Shown here: positions 34,931-43,804 of the stretch, in pieces
How positions within the stretch are numbered: position 1 is the stretch's first letter
How the letters are laid out: every line of letters starts with the position of its first letter
Notes under the pieces: generated by a model
What the model was told of the DNA's origin: nothing
The model's input: the letters and a program-made list of their open reading frames with translations, nothing else
The model's database searches: none
Translations under genes and position numbers: made by a program
NCBI GenBank assembly: GCA_044226395.1
Contig: JBGAHD010000001.1
Span: 992,001 to 1,056,000 of the forward strand
Length of the DNA stretch: 64,000 nt
Source: JBGAHD01 sp044226395
GTDB taxonomy: Bacteria; Pseudomonadota; Gammaproteobacteria; Xanthomonadales; Ahniellaceae
Reading direction: 5' to 3'

Positions 34931-35391
34931 ATCCCACGCGTCGCCGCCGTCTGTGGCTGGTGCTGGCCATCGTCGCCGGCGTCTCGATCGCCGTGACGCT
35001 CACGCTCGCGGCACTGAGTCAGAACGTGCAGCACTTCGTCAGCCCCAGCGACGTGCTCGACGGCAAGGCCCCGCAAAAACGCAGCTTCCGTCTGGGCGGC
35101 CTGGTGCAGGAAGGCAGCACGCAGCGCGATCCGCAATCGCTCAAGGTGCGCTTTGAAGTGACCGACCGCTTCAACAAGACCGCGGTCGAATACGAAGGCA
35201 TTCTTCCCGATCTGTTCCGCGAAGGTCAGAGCGTGGTCGCCACTGGCGAGCTGCGCGACGACGGCGTGTTCGTCGCCAGCGAAGTGCTGGCCAAGCACGA
35301 CGAGAACTACATGCCCAAGGAAGTCGCCGACGCGATCGCGCGCGCCAAGGCCAAGTCGGCCGCGGCGCCTTCGGAAAAACCGCAAAGCTGA
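34927..35391 (+). CDS. ccmE: Periplasmic heme chaperone CcmE
   Basis: Membrane-anchored chaperone that binds heme covalently and passes it to CcmF. The 154-residue protein has an N-terminal anchor (LWLVLAIVAGVSIAVTLTLA) and the OB-fold domain with FRLGGLVQEGS and VEYEGILPDLFREGQ. The heme-binding histidine is His124 in LAKHDENYMPKEV. Overlaps ccmD by four bases. Confidence 0.97.
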   Translation: MNPTRRRRLWLVLAIVAGVSIAVTLTLAALSQNVQHFVSPSDVLDGKAPQKRSFRLGGLVQEGSTQRDPQSLKVRFEVTDRFNKTAVEYEGILPDLFREGQSVVATGELRDDGVFVASEVLAKHDENYMPKEVADAIARAKAKSAAAPSEKPQS

Positions 35392-35406
35392 GGAGCGCCC
35401 CGCGCC

Positions 35407-37389
35407 ATGATTCCCGAACTCGGCCAATTCGCGCTGATTCTTGCCCTGATCCTGGCCCTCGTGCAGGCCTCGCTGCCGATGATCGGCGCGCATCGCGGCA
35501 ATACGCGCTGGATGGCGCTGGCGCGTCCAGCTGCCGCCGGACAGTTCGTGTTCGTGGCCGTGGCCTTCGGCCTGCTCACGCATGCGTTCATCACGCAGGA
35601 TTTCTCGGTCGCCTACGTCGCGCAGAACTCCAATCTGAAACTGCCCTGGTACTACCGCTTCTCGGCGGTGTGGGGCGCGCACGAGGGATCGTTGTTGCTG
35701 TGGGCCCTGATCCTCAACATCTGGACAATCGCGGTGGCGATCTTCTCCGGCACGTTGCCGCAGGCCTTCGTCGCGCGCGTGCTGGCGGTGTTGGGTTTGG
35801 TCAGCGTGGGCTTTCTGTCGTTTCTACTGTTCACGTCCTCGCCGTTCCTGCGTCATCTGCCGGCGCTGGCCGATGGTCGCGATCTCAATCCGCTGCTGCA
35901 GGATCCCGGCCTGATCGTGCATCCGCCGATGCTGTACATGGGCTATGTCGGTTTCGCCGTGGCCTTCGCGTTTGCGGTGGCGGCCTTGCTCGAAGGACAA
36001 GTCGACACGCGCTGGGTGCGTTGGTCGCGACCGTGGACCAAGGTCGCTTGGGCGTTTCTGACGCTGGGCATCACGCTCGGCAGTTGGTGGGCGTACTACG
36101 AACTCGGCTGGGGTGGCTGGTGGTTCTGGGATCCGGTCGAGAATGCCTCGTTCATGCCCTGGCTCGTGGGCACGGCGCTGATTCACTCGCAAGCGGTCAC
36201 CGACAAGCGCGGCAGTTTTCGCGGTTGGACCTTGCTGCTGGCGATCTTCGCGTTTTCGTTGTCGTTGCTCGGCACCTTCCTCGTGCGTTCGGGCGTGCTG
36301 ACGTCGGTGCATGCCTTCGCGGCCGATCCCGAGCGCGGCCTGTTCGTGCTGATCTTCCTGGGCGTGATCGCGGGCGGCGCGTTGACCTTGTACGCGGTGC
36401 GCGCGCCGCGGCTCGCGGGTGGTGGCGAGGACTTCGCCGATATGTCGCGCGAGAGTTTGTTGCTGCTCAATAACGCGCTGCTGTGCGCGGCGGCGGCGAT
36501 GGTGCTGCTCGGTACCTTGTTCCCGCTGATCGCGGACGCGACGGGCATCGGCAAGATTTCGGTGGGTCCGCCCTACTTTGGATTGTTGTTCTTGTTGTTG
36601 ATGGCGCCACTCGTGGTGTTGTTGCCGCTGGGTCCTTTCAGCAAGTGGCGACGCGATGAGTTTCCGCGCTTGTGGCGCGTGCTGCGTCCGGCGGCAATCG
36701 TGAGCGCGTTGGCGCTGGTGCTGTTGTTCCTGCCTTTGTTTGACCGCCAGGATTGGGTCGCGCGCTTGAAGATCACTGGCGGCGCGCTCGGCTTGGCTTG
36801 GGTCGGCATCGGCACGCTGGCTTATGCGTGGAGTTTGTGGCGCGATCCCGTGCGCCGTCGCGCGCTGGGCTATGGCGAGATCTCGGGCATGTGCCTGGCG
36901 CATCTCGGCGTGGCGGTGTTCGCGCTGGGCGCGATGGTCACCGACGTCGCGAGTCTCGAAAAAGACGTGCGCCTCAAGCCCGGGGACAGCGTGGCGCTGC
37001 GCGATTACACGCTGCGCTTCGTCAAGCTCGATCATTACGAAGGCCCGAACTACGTCGCCGACAAGGGCGAGTTCGCGCTCGAGCGCGACGGCCGCGAAGT
37101 CGCTCACCTGTATCCGGCCAAGCGTCTTTACGGTTCGGGCGGTCAGGTGATGACCGAGGCCGCGCTCAATCCTGGCTTCACGCGCGATGTCTATGTCGCG
37201 CTCGGCGAACCGCTGGGCGATGACGGCGCCTGGGCCGTGCGCGCGTATCTCAAGCCTTATGTGCGTTGGATCTGGCTCGGTGGTCTGTTGATGATGGTCG
37301 GCGGCTTCGTGGCCGCGGCCGATCGTCGCTATCGTCAGGCACGCGCGCCCGCGACGGCCACGGTCGATGCCGAGGTGGCGCGCGCATGA
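35407..37389 (+). CDS. ccmF: Cytochrome c heme lyase subunit CcmF
   Basis: Large membrane subunit that attaches heme to apocytochrome c with CcmH. The 660-residue protein has about 15 membrane segments, the WWD domain ELGWGGWWFWDPVENASFMP, and conserved regions GAHEGSLLLWALIL and HPPMLYMGYVGFA. Length is typical. Overlaps ccmG by ATGA, and starts 15 bases after ccmE. Confidence 0.97.
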   Translation: MIPELGQFALILALILALVQASLPMIGAHRGNTRWMALARPAAAGQFVFVAVAFGLLTHAFITQDFSVAYVAQNSNLKLPWYYRFSAVWGAHEGSLLLWALILNIWTIAVAIFSGTLPQAFVARVLAVLGLVSVGFLSFLLFTSSPFLRHLPALADGRDLNPLLQDPGLIVHPPMLYMGYVGFAVAFAFAVAALLEGQVDTRWVRWSRPWTKVAWAFLTLGITLGSWWAYYELGWGGWWFWDPVENASFMPWLVGTALIHSQAVTDKRGSFRGWTLLLAIFAFSLSLLGTFLVRSGVLTSVHAFAADPERGLFVLIFLGVIAGGALTLYAVRAPRLAGGGEDFADMSRESLLLLNNALLCAAAAMVLLGTLFPLIADATGIGKISVGPPYFGLLFLLLMAPLVVLLPLGPFSKWRRDEFPRLWRVLRPAAIVSALALVLLFLPLFDRQDWVARLKITGGALGLAWVGIGTLAYAWSLWRDPVRRRALGYGEISGMCLAHLGVAVFALGAMVTDVASLEKDVRLKPGDSVALRDYTLRFVKLDHYEGPNYVADKGEFALERDGREVAHLYPAKRLYGSGGQVMTEAALNPGFTRDVYVALGEPLGDDGAWAVRAYLKPYVRWIWLGGLLMMVGGFVAAADRRYRQARAPATATVDAEVARA

Positions 37390-37919
37390 AGTCCCTGCGT
37401 TTCGCGCTGCCCTTGCTGATCTTCGCGGGCCTGGGCGTGTTGCTGTACTTCGGCTTGCACAACGATCCGCGATACGTGCCCTCGCCCTTGATCGACAAGC
37501 CGGCGCCGGAATTCACGCTGCCGGAACTGCGCGACACCACGCAGACCGTCAGCCGCGCGGGTCTACTCGGCAAGCCGTATCTGCTCAATGTCTGGGGCAG
37601 CTGGTGCGTTGCCTGTCAGCAGGAACATCCCGTGCTGATGCAGTACGCGCGCCTGCAATCGCTGCCCCTGATCGGCCTCAACTGGAAGGACGATCCGGAA
37701 GACGCCAAGCGCTGGCTGCGTCGCTTCGGCGACCCTTACGCCGCGATCGCGCTCGATGTGCAAGGCCGCGTCGGCATCGACTTCGGCGTGTACGGCGCGC
37801 CGGAAACCTTTCTCATCGATGGCCAAGGCACGATCCGCTGGAAACACGTCGGCCCAATCACGCCGGAAGTGATCCGCGACGAGATCGAACCCTTGGCGGC
37901 GCGACTGCGAGGCCCGTGA
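37386..37919 (+). CDS. ccmG: Thiol:disulfide interchange protein CcmG/DsbE
   Basis: Periplasmic membrane-tethered thioredoxin-like protein that keeps the apocytochrome CXXCH or CcmH thiols reduced. The 177-residue protein has an N-terminal anchor, GKPYLLNVWGSWCVACQQEH with redox Cys74 and Cys77, and the cis-Pro loop YGAPETFLID. Overlaps ccmF; its stop shares one base with ccmH. Confidence 0.96.
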   Translation: MKSLRFALPLLIFAGLGVLLYFGLHNDPRYVPSPLIDKPAPEFTLPELRDTTQTVSRAGLLGKPYLLNVWGSWCVACQQEHPVLMQYARLQSLPLIGLNWKDDPEDAKRWLRRFGDPYAAIALDVQGRVGIDFGVYGAPETFLIDGQGTIRWKHVGPITPEVIRDEIEPLAARLRGP

Positions 37920-38353
37920 TGATGCGATCGCGATGGTGCGTGCTCCTGCTTGGCGCGTTGTTTAGCGTTGGCGTTTGGGCGATTGATCCCCTGCCCTTCG
38001 CCGATGGCGCGGAGGAAGCGCGCTTCAAGCAGCTGTCCGAGGAACTGCGTTGCCTGGTCTGTCAGAACCAGAACCTCGCCGATTCCGATGCCTCGCTCGC
38101 GCGCGATCTGCGCGCGGAAGTGTTCGAGCTGATGCGCTCGGGCAAGAGCGATGACGAGATCAAGCAATTCCTGGTCGCGCGCTACGGCGACTTCGTGCTG
38201 TACCGGCCGCCGGTCAAGCCGCTGACCTGGGTGCTGTGGTTCGGCCCCGCCGTGCTTGCCTTGGGCGCGGTGATCGTGGTGATTCGCATCGCGCGCCGCC
38301 GCGCGCGGCAACTGCCCGCCGATGCGCAGGGCGTGGAAGATCTGCCGGGCTGA
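37919..38353 (+). CDS. ccmH: Cytochrome c-type biogenesis protein CcmH
   Basis: A 144-residue membrane-anchored thiol oxidoreductase that handles apocytochrome thiols. It has a signal peptide, the family motif LRCLVCQNQNLADS (Cys45, Cys48), a helical bundle with LMRSGKSDDEIKQFLVARYG, and a C-terminal TM helix. It is the short form, with the TPR part encoded separately as ccmI. It starts at ATG 37919, overlapping the ccmG stop. Confidence 0.96.
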   Translation: MMRSRWCVLLLGALFSVGVWAIDPLPFADGAEEARFKQLSEELRCLVCQNQNLADSDASLARDLRAEVFELMRSGKSDDEIKQFLVARYGDFVLYRPPVKPLTWVLWFGPAVLALGAVIVVIRIARRRARQLPADAQGVEDLPG

Positions 38354-38369
38354 GGCCCACGGGAAACGC

Positions 38370-39590
38370 ATGGCTTTTTGGACGCTCGCCGCCCTGTTCA
38401 CGCTCGCCGCCCTCGTCGTGGTGGTGCGCCCCTTGATTCGCGGCGGCGCGCATGCGCTCGACGCCGACACCGCGCGCAAGCTCGCCGCGCTCGACGCCGC
38501 GCGCGATGCCGGCGTGCTCAGCACCGAGGAACACGCGCGCAAGCGCGAGGAACTCGGTCTGGTCGCCAACAAGGTCGCGCCGCCGCCGACTTCGCTGCCG
38601 ATGGCATTGACGCTCGCGGCCGTGATCCCGGCGCTCGCGTTCACGCTGTACTTTCAGATTGGCGAACCGCGCGCGCTCGATCCCGCGAATCTCGCGCGCT
38701 CGGCTAACGGCGACGACACGCGCGCGCCGGACATGGAAAAGGCCATCACCGATCTCGCGCAGCGCTTGCAGGAACAACCCGACGATCCCGAAGGTTGGGC
38801 CTTGCTCGGCCGCGCCTATGGCGCCACGCAGCGCTTTCCGCAAGCGCGCGACGCGCTGAAGAAAGCCTTCGACCTGATGCCCGACAATCTCGACATGCAG
38901 GCCGAGTACGCCGAATCACTCGCGCTCGCTGGCGCCGATCGCACCATCGAAGGCGAATCGCTGCGACTGATCGACGACGTGCTCGCGCGCGATCCCGAGC
39001 ATCAACGCGCGAGCTGGCTCAAGGGCATCGCCGACTCGCAGGCCGGCAACTACGCGGCCGCCGCCGAACGCTGGCAGCGTCTGCTCGCGCAACTGCCGCC
39101 CGACGCCGAGATCGCCACGACCATTCGCAATCAGATCGCCGAAGCGCGTTCGCGCGCGGGCTTGCCGCCGTTGGCCGATGCGCCAGTGGCCGCGAACGCT
39201 CCGCCAGCACCGAGCACACCCGCGACGGCGAACGCGACTGGTCCTTCGCTCACCGTGCGCGTCGACATCGCGCCCGAGCTCAAGGCCAAGGTCTCGCCGC
39301 AGGATGTGCTCTTCGTCTTCGCGCGCGCACCGACCGGCCCGCGCATGCCACTGGCCATTCAACGCCTGAGCGCGGCGAGCCTGCCGATGACCGTGGTGCT
39401 CGACGATTCGATGGGCATGACGCCAGCGATGAAGCTGTCGAGCGTCGAGCAAGTGATCGTCGGCGCGCGCATTTCCAAGAGCGGCAATGCCGCCGCGCAG
39501 CCCGGTGACTTGCAGGTGCTGTCGGCGCCGCTCGGCGTCACCACCACGACCGCGCCGATTGATCTGATCATCAACGAAGTCGTGCCCTGA
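38370..39590 (+). CDS. ccmI: Cytochrome c biogenesis TPR protein CcmI
   Basis: A 406-residue protein that presents apocytochrome to the heme lyase. It has two N-terminal TM segments (FWTLAALFTLAALVVVVRPL and LPMALTLAAVIPALAFTLYF), TPR-like repeats at about 125-260 (DPEGWALLGRAYGATQRF), and a C-terminal periplasmic domain from about 295 (SLTVRVDIAPELKAKV). Last gene of the ccm operon, 16 bases after ccmH. Confidence 0.93.
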   Translation: MAFWTLAALFTLAALVVVVRPLIRGGAHALDADTARKLAALDAARDAGVLSTEEHARKREELGLVANKVAPPPTSLPMALTLAAVIPALAFTLYFQIGEPRALDPANLARSANGDDTRAPDMEKAITDLAQRLQEQPDDPEGWALLGRAYGATQRFPQARDALKKAFDLMPDNLDMQAEYAESLALAGADRTIEGESLRLIDDVLARDPEHQRASWLKGIADSQAGNYAAAAERWQRLLAQLPPDAEIATTIRNQIAEARSRAGLPPLADAPVAANAPPAPSTPATANATGPSLTVRVDIAPELKAKVSPQDVLFVFARAPTGPRMPLAIQRLSAASLPMTVVLDDSMGMTPAMKLSSVEQVIVGARISKSGNAAAQPGDLQVLSAPLGVTTTTAPIDLIINEVVP

Positions 39591-39601
39591 TCGGCGGCGA
39601 C

Positions 39602-39625
39602 GCCGGCGCGCTCAGTGGCGCCGGC
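39602..39625. terminator. Hairpin at the end of the ccm operon, overlapping the convergent peptidase stop
   Basis: GCCGGCGC (39602-39609) and GCGCCGGC (39618-39625) form a perfect 8-bp stem with an 8-base loop between ccmI and the convergent M28 gene. The minus-strand stop codon (39614-39612) sits in the loop. No T run follows, so activity is uncertain. Confidence 0.5.
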
Positions 39626-42374
39626 CTTCCTGGAACGTCGTGGGCAATTCGACGCGCTGACCGTCGCGCAACACCACGGCGGTCACGGTCTCGCCGGGCT
39701 TGGCCTGCATCAGCACGAACATCAGGTCCTCGACCGAGGTCACTTCGTACTTGCCGAGCTTGACGATGATGTCGCCGCGCCGCATGCCCGCCTGCGCCGC
39801 GCCACCGCCGACGCGCACATCATCGAGCAAGACGCCCTTGATGCCCGCCGGCGGTCCCGCGTAGTTCGGCACCGTGCCGAGCGAGGCGTTGAAACTGCGC
39901 GCGTCGCCGCGGCCCGCGGGCGCTGGCAGCTTGGCATAACTCAGCTTCACGCCATCGAGCCGCGCGATCAGATCGACCGCGATATCGGCCACGCGCGCCA
40001 TGCCGATGCCATTCAACTTATCGGCCGTATCGCTGACCTTGTGATAGTCCGCGTGCGCGCCGGTGAAAAAGAACACCACCGGCAAACCCGCCGTATAGAA
40101 CGGCATGTGATCAGAAGGCCCGTAACCATCGCCGCCGGTCTTGCACTGCACGCGCGCGCGTTCGCACGCGGCATCGACCAGGGCCACCCACTCGGGCGCG
40201 CTGTCGGTGCCGAGCGTCGAGAGCTGGTTGTCGCGCAGCCGACCGACCATGTCGAAATTGATCATCGCCTTGGCCGACGCCAACCACGCGGGCTTGGCGC
40301 GGATCAAGGCATCGGAGCCGAGCACGCCGGACTCCTCGCCCGAGAACGCGGCGATCACCACGTCGTACGGCAACTCCGCGCGATGCGCCTGCAATTGCCG
40401 CGCGATCTCGAGCACGGTCGCCGTGCCCGAGGCATTGTCATCGGCACCGACGTGCGGCTCGTGCCGATCGGGCGTGAGCGAATGCACGCCGCCATAGCCC
40501 AAATGATCGTAGTGCGCGCCGACCACGAGCGTGCCCTGACTCGGCGCGCGCCCGCCGCGAATGCGGCCGATCACATCGAAGGCATTTTCGCGCGTGGCCA
40601 CGGTGGCCACGTCCATGCGCACCGACACCGCGTCGCCTTGCTCGAGCGCGGCCCACACTTTCGCCAACGCCGCGCGCTTGACCACAAGCACGGGCAAGCT
40701 GGCATCGAGCGAACCTTCGGGCGTCATCGACGGCAGCGCGGCTTCGGGCGGCATGTCCTCGGCGCGTTCAACGCGCGGCCAGTCGACGACGATCAGCGCC
40801 TTCGCGCCAGCGGCGCGCGCGTTGAAAGCCTTGCGCCGCAGATCGCCCGCGCGACGTTGCGCCTCGGGCGTGTCGAGCTTGGGATGCTCGGGCACGAAGC
40901 GACGCGCGATGACGATCTTGTTGCGCACCGACACGCCCTTGAAATCGTCGAGTCCCAAGTCCGCGTCTTGCATCGCCCAACCCGCGAGCACCGCGCGACC
41001 CCGCAGGCGACCGTTGCCACTCCACGCAACAGGCGTGAAGTCCTTCGCATCGACCATCTCGCCATCGATCGTGAGCGCGGTGTCGCCGCGATCGACGGCG
41101 GTGACGACGGGAAAGGTCTGGCGATAGCCGCCGTTCTCGCCCACCGGTTCGAGCCCCAGCGTCTTCATGCGCGCCTCGATCCACGCGCCGGCTTCCGCCA
41201 ATCCGGCGGTGCCCACGCCGCGCCCTTCGCGCGCGGGATCGGCGAGCCACGTCGCGTCGCCGAGGATCCGTTCGGCCGCGCCTTCGCCCGGCTTCGGCGG
41301 ATGATCGTCCCAGCGCGCCAGGAACAGATTCGTATCCGTGCGTCCCGGCGTGGTCGCGCGATTGGACGCGAAGATCAGATGCCGACCATCGGGCGAGAAC
41401 ATCGGAAAACCATCGAAGCCCGGCGACGACGTGATGCGTTCGAGATTCGTGCCGTCGATGTTCACGGCCCACAGATCGAACTCGCGACCGTTCGAGCCGT
41501 AGTTGCTCGAGAAAATCACGCGTCGCCCATTCGGAAAGAAGAACGGCGCGAACGACGCCGCATCGAGATAGGTGATCTGCCGCGCGTCCGAGCCATCGGC
41601 ATTGGCCACGAACAACTCGAGCTTCGACGGCCGCACCAGACCCTTGGCCAGCAGCGCGCGGAACTCGTCGAGTTCCTTGCCTGGCCGCGGCCGCGACGCG
41701 CGCCACACGATGCGCGAGCAATCGGCGCTGAAGAACGCGCCGCCGTCGTAACCGGGCGAGTTCGTCAAGCGCTTCACGTTGCCACCATCGGCGTCCATGC
41801 GATAGAGCTCGATATCGCCGTCGCGCACGCTGGTGAACACGATCGAGCCGTCCTTGCCGCAGACCGTGCCCTCGGCGTCGTAGCCGGGCGTTTCGGTCAG
41901 TCGCTGCAAGGGGCCGCCTTTCACAGGCCGGCGAAAGATGTCGTAGCTGTCGTACAAAGCCCAGACATAGCCCTGACTCATGTCGGGCTTGGGTGGGCAA
42001 GTCTTGCCGCCGAGATGGGTCGAGGCGAACAGGATGTCCTGATCACCGGCGAGAAAGTGCGAGCACGTGGTCGCGCCTTCGCCGCTTGAGATCGGCGTCA
42101 GGCGTGGCTTCGATACTCGCTGGCCCTGATCGAACAAACGCATCGTGTAGATGCGATCGCAGGCCTCGCCTTCGCCACGCCGTTGCAGCGACACGCGCGT
42201 GCCGTCGAAACTCCAATAGGCCTCCGCGTTCTCGCCGTCCTGGGTCAGTTGCACCAGATCGCGCAGATGCGTTTCCGGCGCCAGCGGCTCGTCCGCGTGG
42301 GCCGCGACCGCCACCAGCATCGTCAACGAGGTGAACGTCGCGCCGAGGAAACGCCGACTTGCCGAAGCCTTCAT
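39612..42374 (-). CDS. Secreted TolB-propeller / M28 zinc aminopeptidase / PDZ fusion protein
   Basis: A 920-residue secreted protein with a signal peptide (MKASASRRFLGATFTSLTML, cleaved near AHA|DEP). Residues about 30-370 are PD40/TolB-like propeller blades (FSPDGRHLIFASNRA, FTSVRDGDIELYRMDADGG). Then an M28 peptidase with an inserted PA-like domain: zinc ligands in HYDHLGYGG, VGADDNASGTA, FSGEESGVLGSDA and SDHMPFY. Residues about 830-920 are a PDZ domain (IKGVLLDDVRVGGGAAQAGM, GDIIVKLG). M28-PDZ proteins occur widely; the N-terminal propeller adds a putative substrate filter. Convergent with ccmI. Confidence 0.92.
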   Translation of the reverse strand: MKASASRRFLGATFTSLTMLVAVAAHADEPLAPETHLRDLVQLTQDGENAEAYWSFDGTRVSLQRRGEGEACDRIYTMRLFDQGQRVSKPRLTPISSGEGATTCSHFLAGDQDILFASTHLGGKTCPPKPDMSQGYVWALYDSYDIFRRPVKGGPLQRLTETPGYDAEGTVCGKDGSIVFTSVRDGDIELYRMDADGGNVKRLTNSPGYDGGAFFSADCSRIVWRASRPRPGKELDEFRALLAKGLVRPSKLELFVANADGSDARQITYLDAASFAPFFFPNGRRVIFSSNYGSNGREFDLWAVNIDGTNLERITSSPGFDGFPMFSPDGRHLIFASNRATTPGRTDTNLFLARWDDHPPKPGEGAAERILGDATWLADPAREGRGVGTAGLAEAGAWIEARMKTLGLEPVGENGGYRQTFPVVTAVDRGDTALTIDGEMVDAKDFTPVAWSGNGRLRGRAVLAGWAMQDADLGLDDFKGVSVRNKIVIARRFVPEHPKLDTPEAQRRAGDLRRKAFNARAAGAKALIVVDWPRVERAEDMPPEAALPSMTPEGSLDASLPVLVVKRAALAKVWAALEQGDAVSVRMDVATVATRENAFDVIGRIRGGRAPSQGTLVVGAHYDHLGYGGVHSLTPDRHEPHVGADDNASGTATVLEIARQLQAHRAELPYDVVIAAFSGEESGVLGSDALIRAKPAWLASAKAMINFDMVGRLRDNQLSTLGTDSAPEWVALVDAACERARVQCKTGGDGYGPSDHMPFYTAGLPVVFFFTGAHADYHKVSDTADKLNGIGMARVADIAVDLIARLDGVKLSYAKLPAPAGRGDARSFNASLGTVPNYAGPPAGIKGVLLDDVRVGGGAAQAGMRRGDIIVKLGKYEVTSVEDLMFVLMQAKPGETVTAVVLRDGQRVELPTTFQEGRRH

Positions 42375-42471
42375 GCCGTGCCCTTTGTCATCGCGGGTTC
42401 GCGACGCGACGATCGCGCGCGTGGCCTTCGATCATAGGCCAAGGCACGCGCGGCGTCAGGCCCGTCTGGGC

Positions 42472-43740
42472 TTACTCGAAACCGTTGGCGAAGACCACGC
42501 CCGAAGGCGCGTCGAGGCGCGTGTCGCAGTCGTTCTCGCCGTCGTATTCGAGTGCGCCGATGTCGTTGACGCCGTCATCGCGATCGTCTCCGCACCAGTC
42601 ATCGACGACGCCCGTGCCGCCTACGCCGAGGTTGACCAGGGTCGCGACATTGAGCGCGCGAAAATCGCCCTGCGCGGGATTGACGAACCAACCTTGCATC
42701 GTTGCCAGCGGCACGCTGACGAGATTGCCCGACTGCGTGCTGGTGCCACCGTCGCGATTGCGAATCGCGCCAGTGATGGCGTTGTTGCGCAGCGTCGCGG
42801 TGCTGGTGGCGAAGCGCACGTCGATGCCCGACGTGTTGTACAGCGTGTTGTGATCGATCAAGGTGTTCTGCGCGCGATTGAGATAGATGCCCACGTCGTC
42901 GCAGTTGGCGATCAGGTTGTTGCGCAGGCGGCCGTTCTGATGCTCGGTGGCGCAGGTGCCATCCTCGCAGAACTGCGCGCCCGTGCCGCCGCCGCCCAGC
43001 GACAGACCCAGCCGCACGCCGCCGCTGAAATTGCGCGTGCACATGACCCAGTTGCGCTCGAACAAACCGTCGCGTGAATTGCCCTTGAGAAAGGCCGCGT
43101 AGCTGATCGTGTCGCCGCCGAGCTTCTCGTAGTCGTAGATGAAATTGCCACGCACGATCCAGCGCCGGCCGCCGACGATGTCGAGCTTGGTCACCGGATT
43201 GCCGGTATCGCGCGGGCGCGTGTCGTAGAGGCGATTGCCCTCGATCAACACATCGTCGGCGAAGATGTAGGCGCCGCCCGTGCCCAGCGGCTCGCCATTG
43301 CCCTTGACCTGAGCGTTGAAGTCGCGCACCCAATTGTCGCGCAGCACCGTGCGGTCGGCGCCCGAGAGCAAATGGAAGGCATGCTCGCAATCATCGTCGA
43401 GCGCGCACACGCCCTCGATGACCAGCCCTTCGAAGCGCCAGTCCGACACCGACACCCTGAAGCCTTCCAGCGCGTTGAACTGGATCAAGGCGCCACGCGG
43501 CGTGGCCGCGCGCACGACAATCGGCTGCGCGATCGTGCCGGCGCGCGTGATGCTGAGATTGCCGGTGATCGCATACGTGCCATTGGCGAGCACGATTTCG
43601 TCGCCGGGATTGGCGATGGCGATCGCGTTCTGCAGGCCCGTCGGCGTCGACACTGGCAAGGTCACGGCGAGTGCTGCCGGCACGCCGGCGCCGAAGAGAA
43701 GTGCCAGCGCGATCAAGCTTCGCATCAGAAGTCCAAACAT
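42472..43740 (-). CDS. Secreted right-handed beta-helix protein with C-terminal NGFE tail
   Basis: A 422-residue secreted protein. ATG 43740 gives MFGLLMRSLIALALLFGAG, a signal peptide cleaved near ALA|VTL; the longer open frame overlaps trmB-like DNA and is excluded. The body has pectate-lyase-type coils (LQNAIAIANPGDEIVLANGTY, trimmed; VLRDNWVRDFNAQ; LRNNLIANCDDVGIYLNRAQ). No catalytic lyase residues can be named with confidence. The final residues, PSGVVFANGFE, resemble the FG-GAP protein tail. It likely binds or processes a polysaccharide at or outside the cell surface. Confidence 0.85.
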   Translation of the reverse strand: MFGLLMRSLIALALLFGAGVPAALAVTLPVSTPTGLQNAIAIANPGDEIVLANGTYAITGNLSITRAGTIAQPIVVRAATPRGALIQFNALEGFRVSVSDWRFEGLVIEGVCALDDDCEHAFHLLSGADRTVLRDNWVRDFNAQVKGNGEPLGTGGAYIFADDVLIEGNRLYDTRPRDTGNPVTKLDIVGGRRWIVRGNFIYDYEKLGGDTISYAAFLKGNSRDGLFERNWVMCTRNFSGGVRLGLSLGGGGTGAQFCEDGTCATEHQNGRLRNNLIANCDDVGIYLNRAQNTLIDHNTLYNTSGIDVRFATSTATLRNNAITGAIRNRDGGTSTQSGNLVSVPLATMQGWFVNPAQGDFRALNVATLVNLGVGGTGVVDDWCGDDRDDGVNDIGALEYDGENDCDTRLDAPSGVVFANGFE

Positions 43741-43804
43741 GATCCACCCCCGATCGATCTGGGCGGATTCTAGACAGGTTTCGCGCGCGGCGGCGCGGGC
43801 GCGA

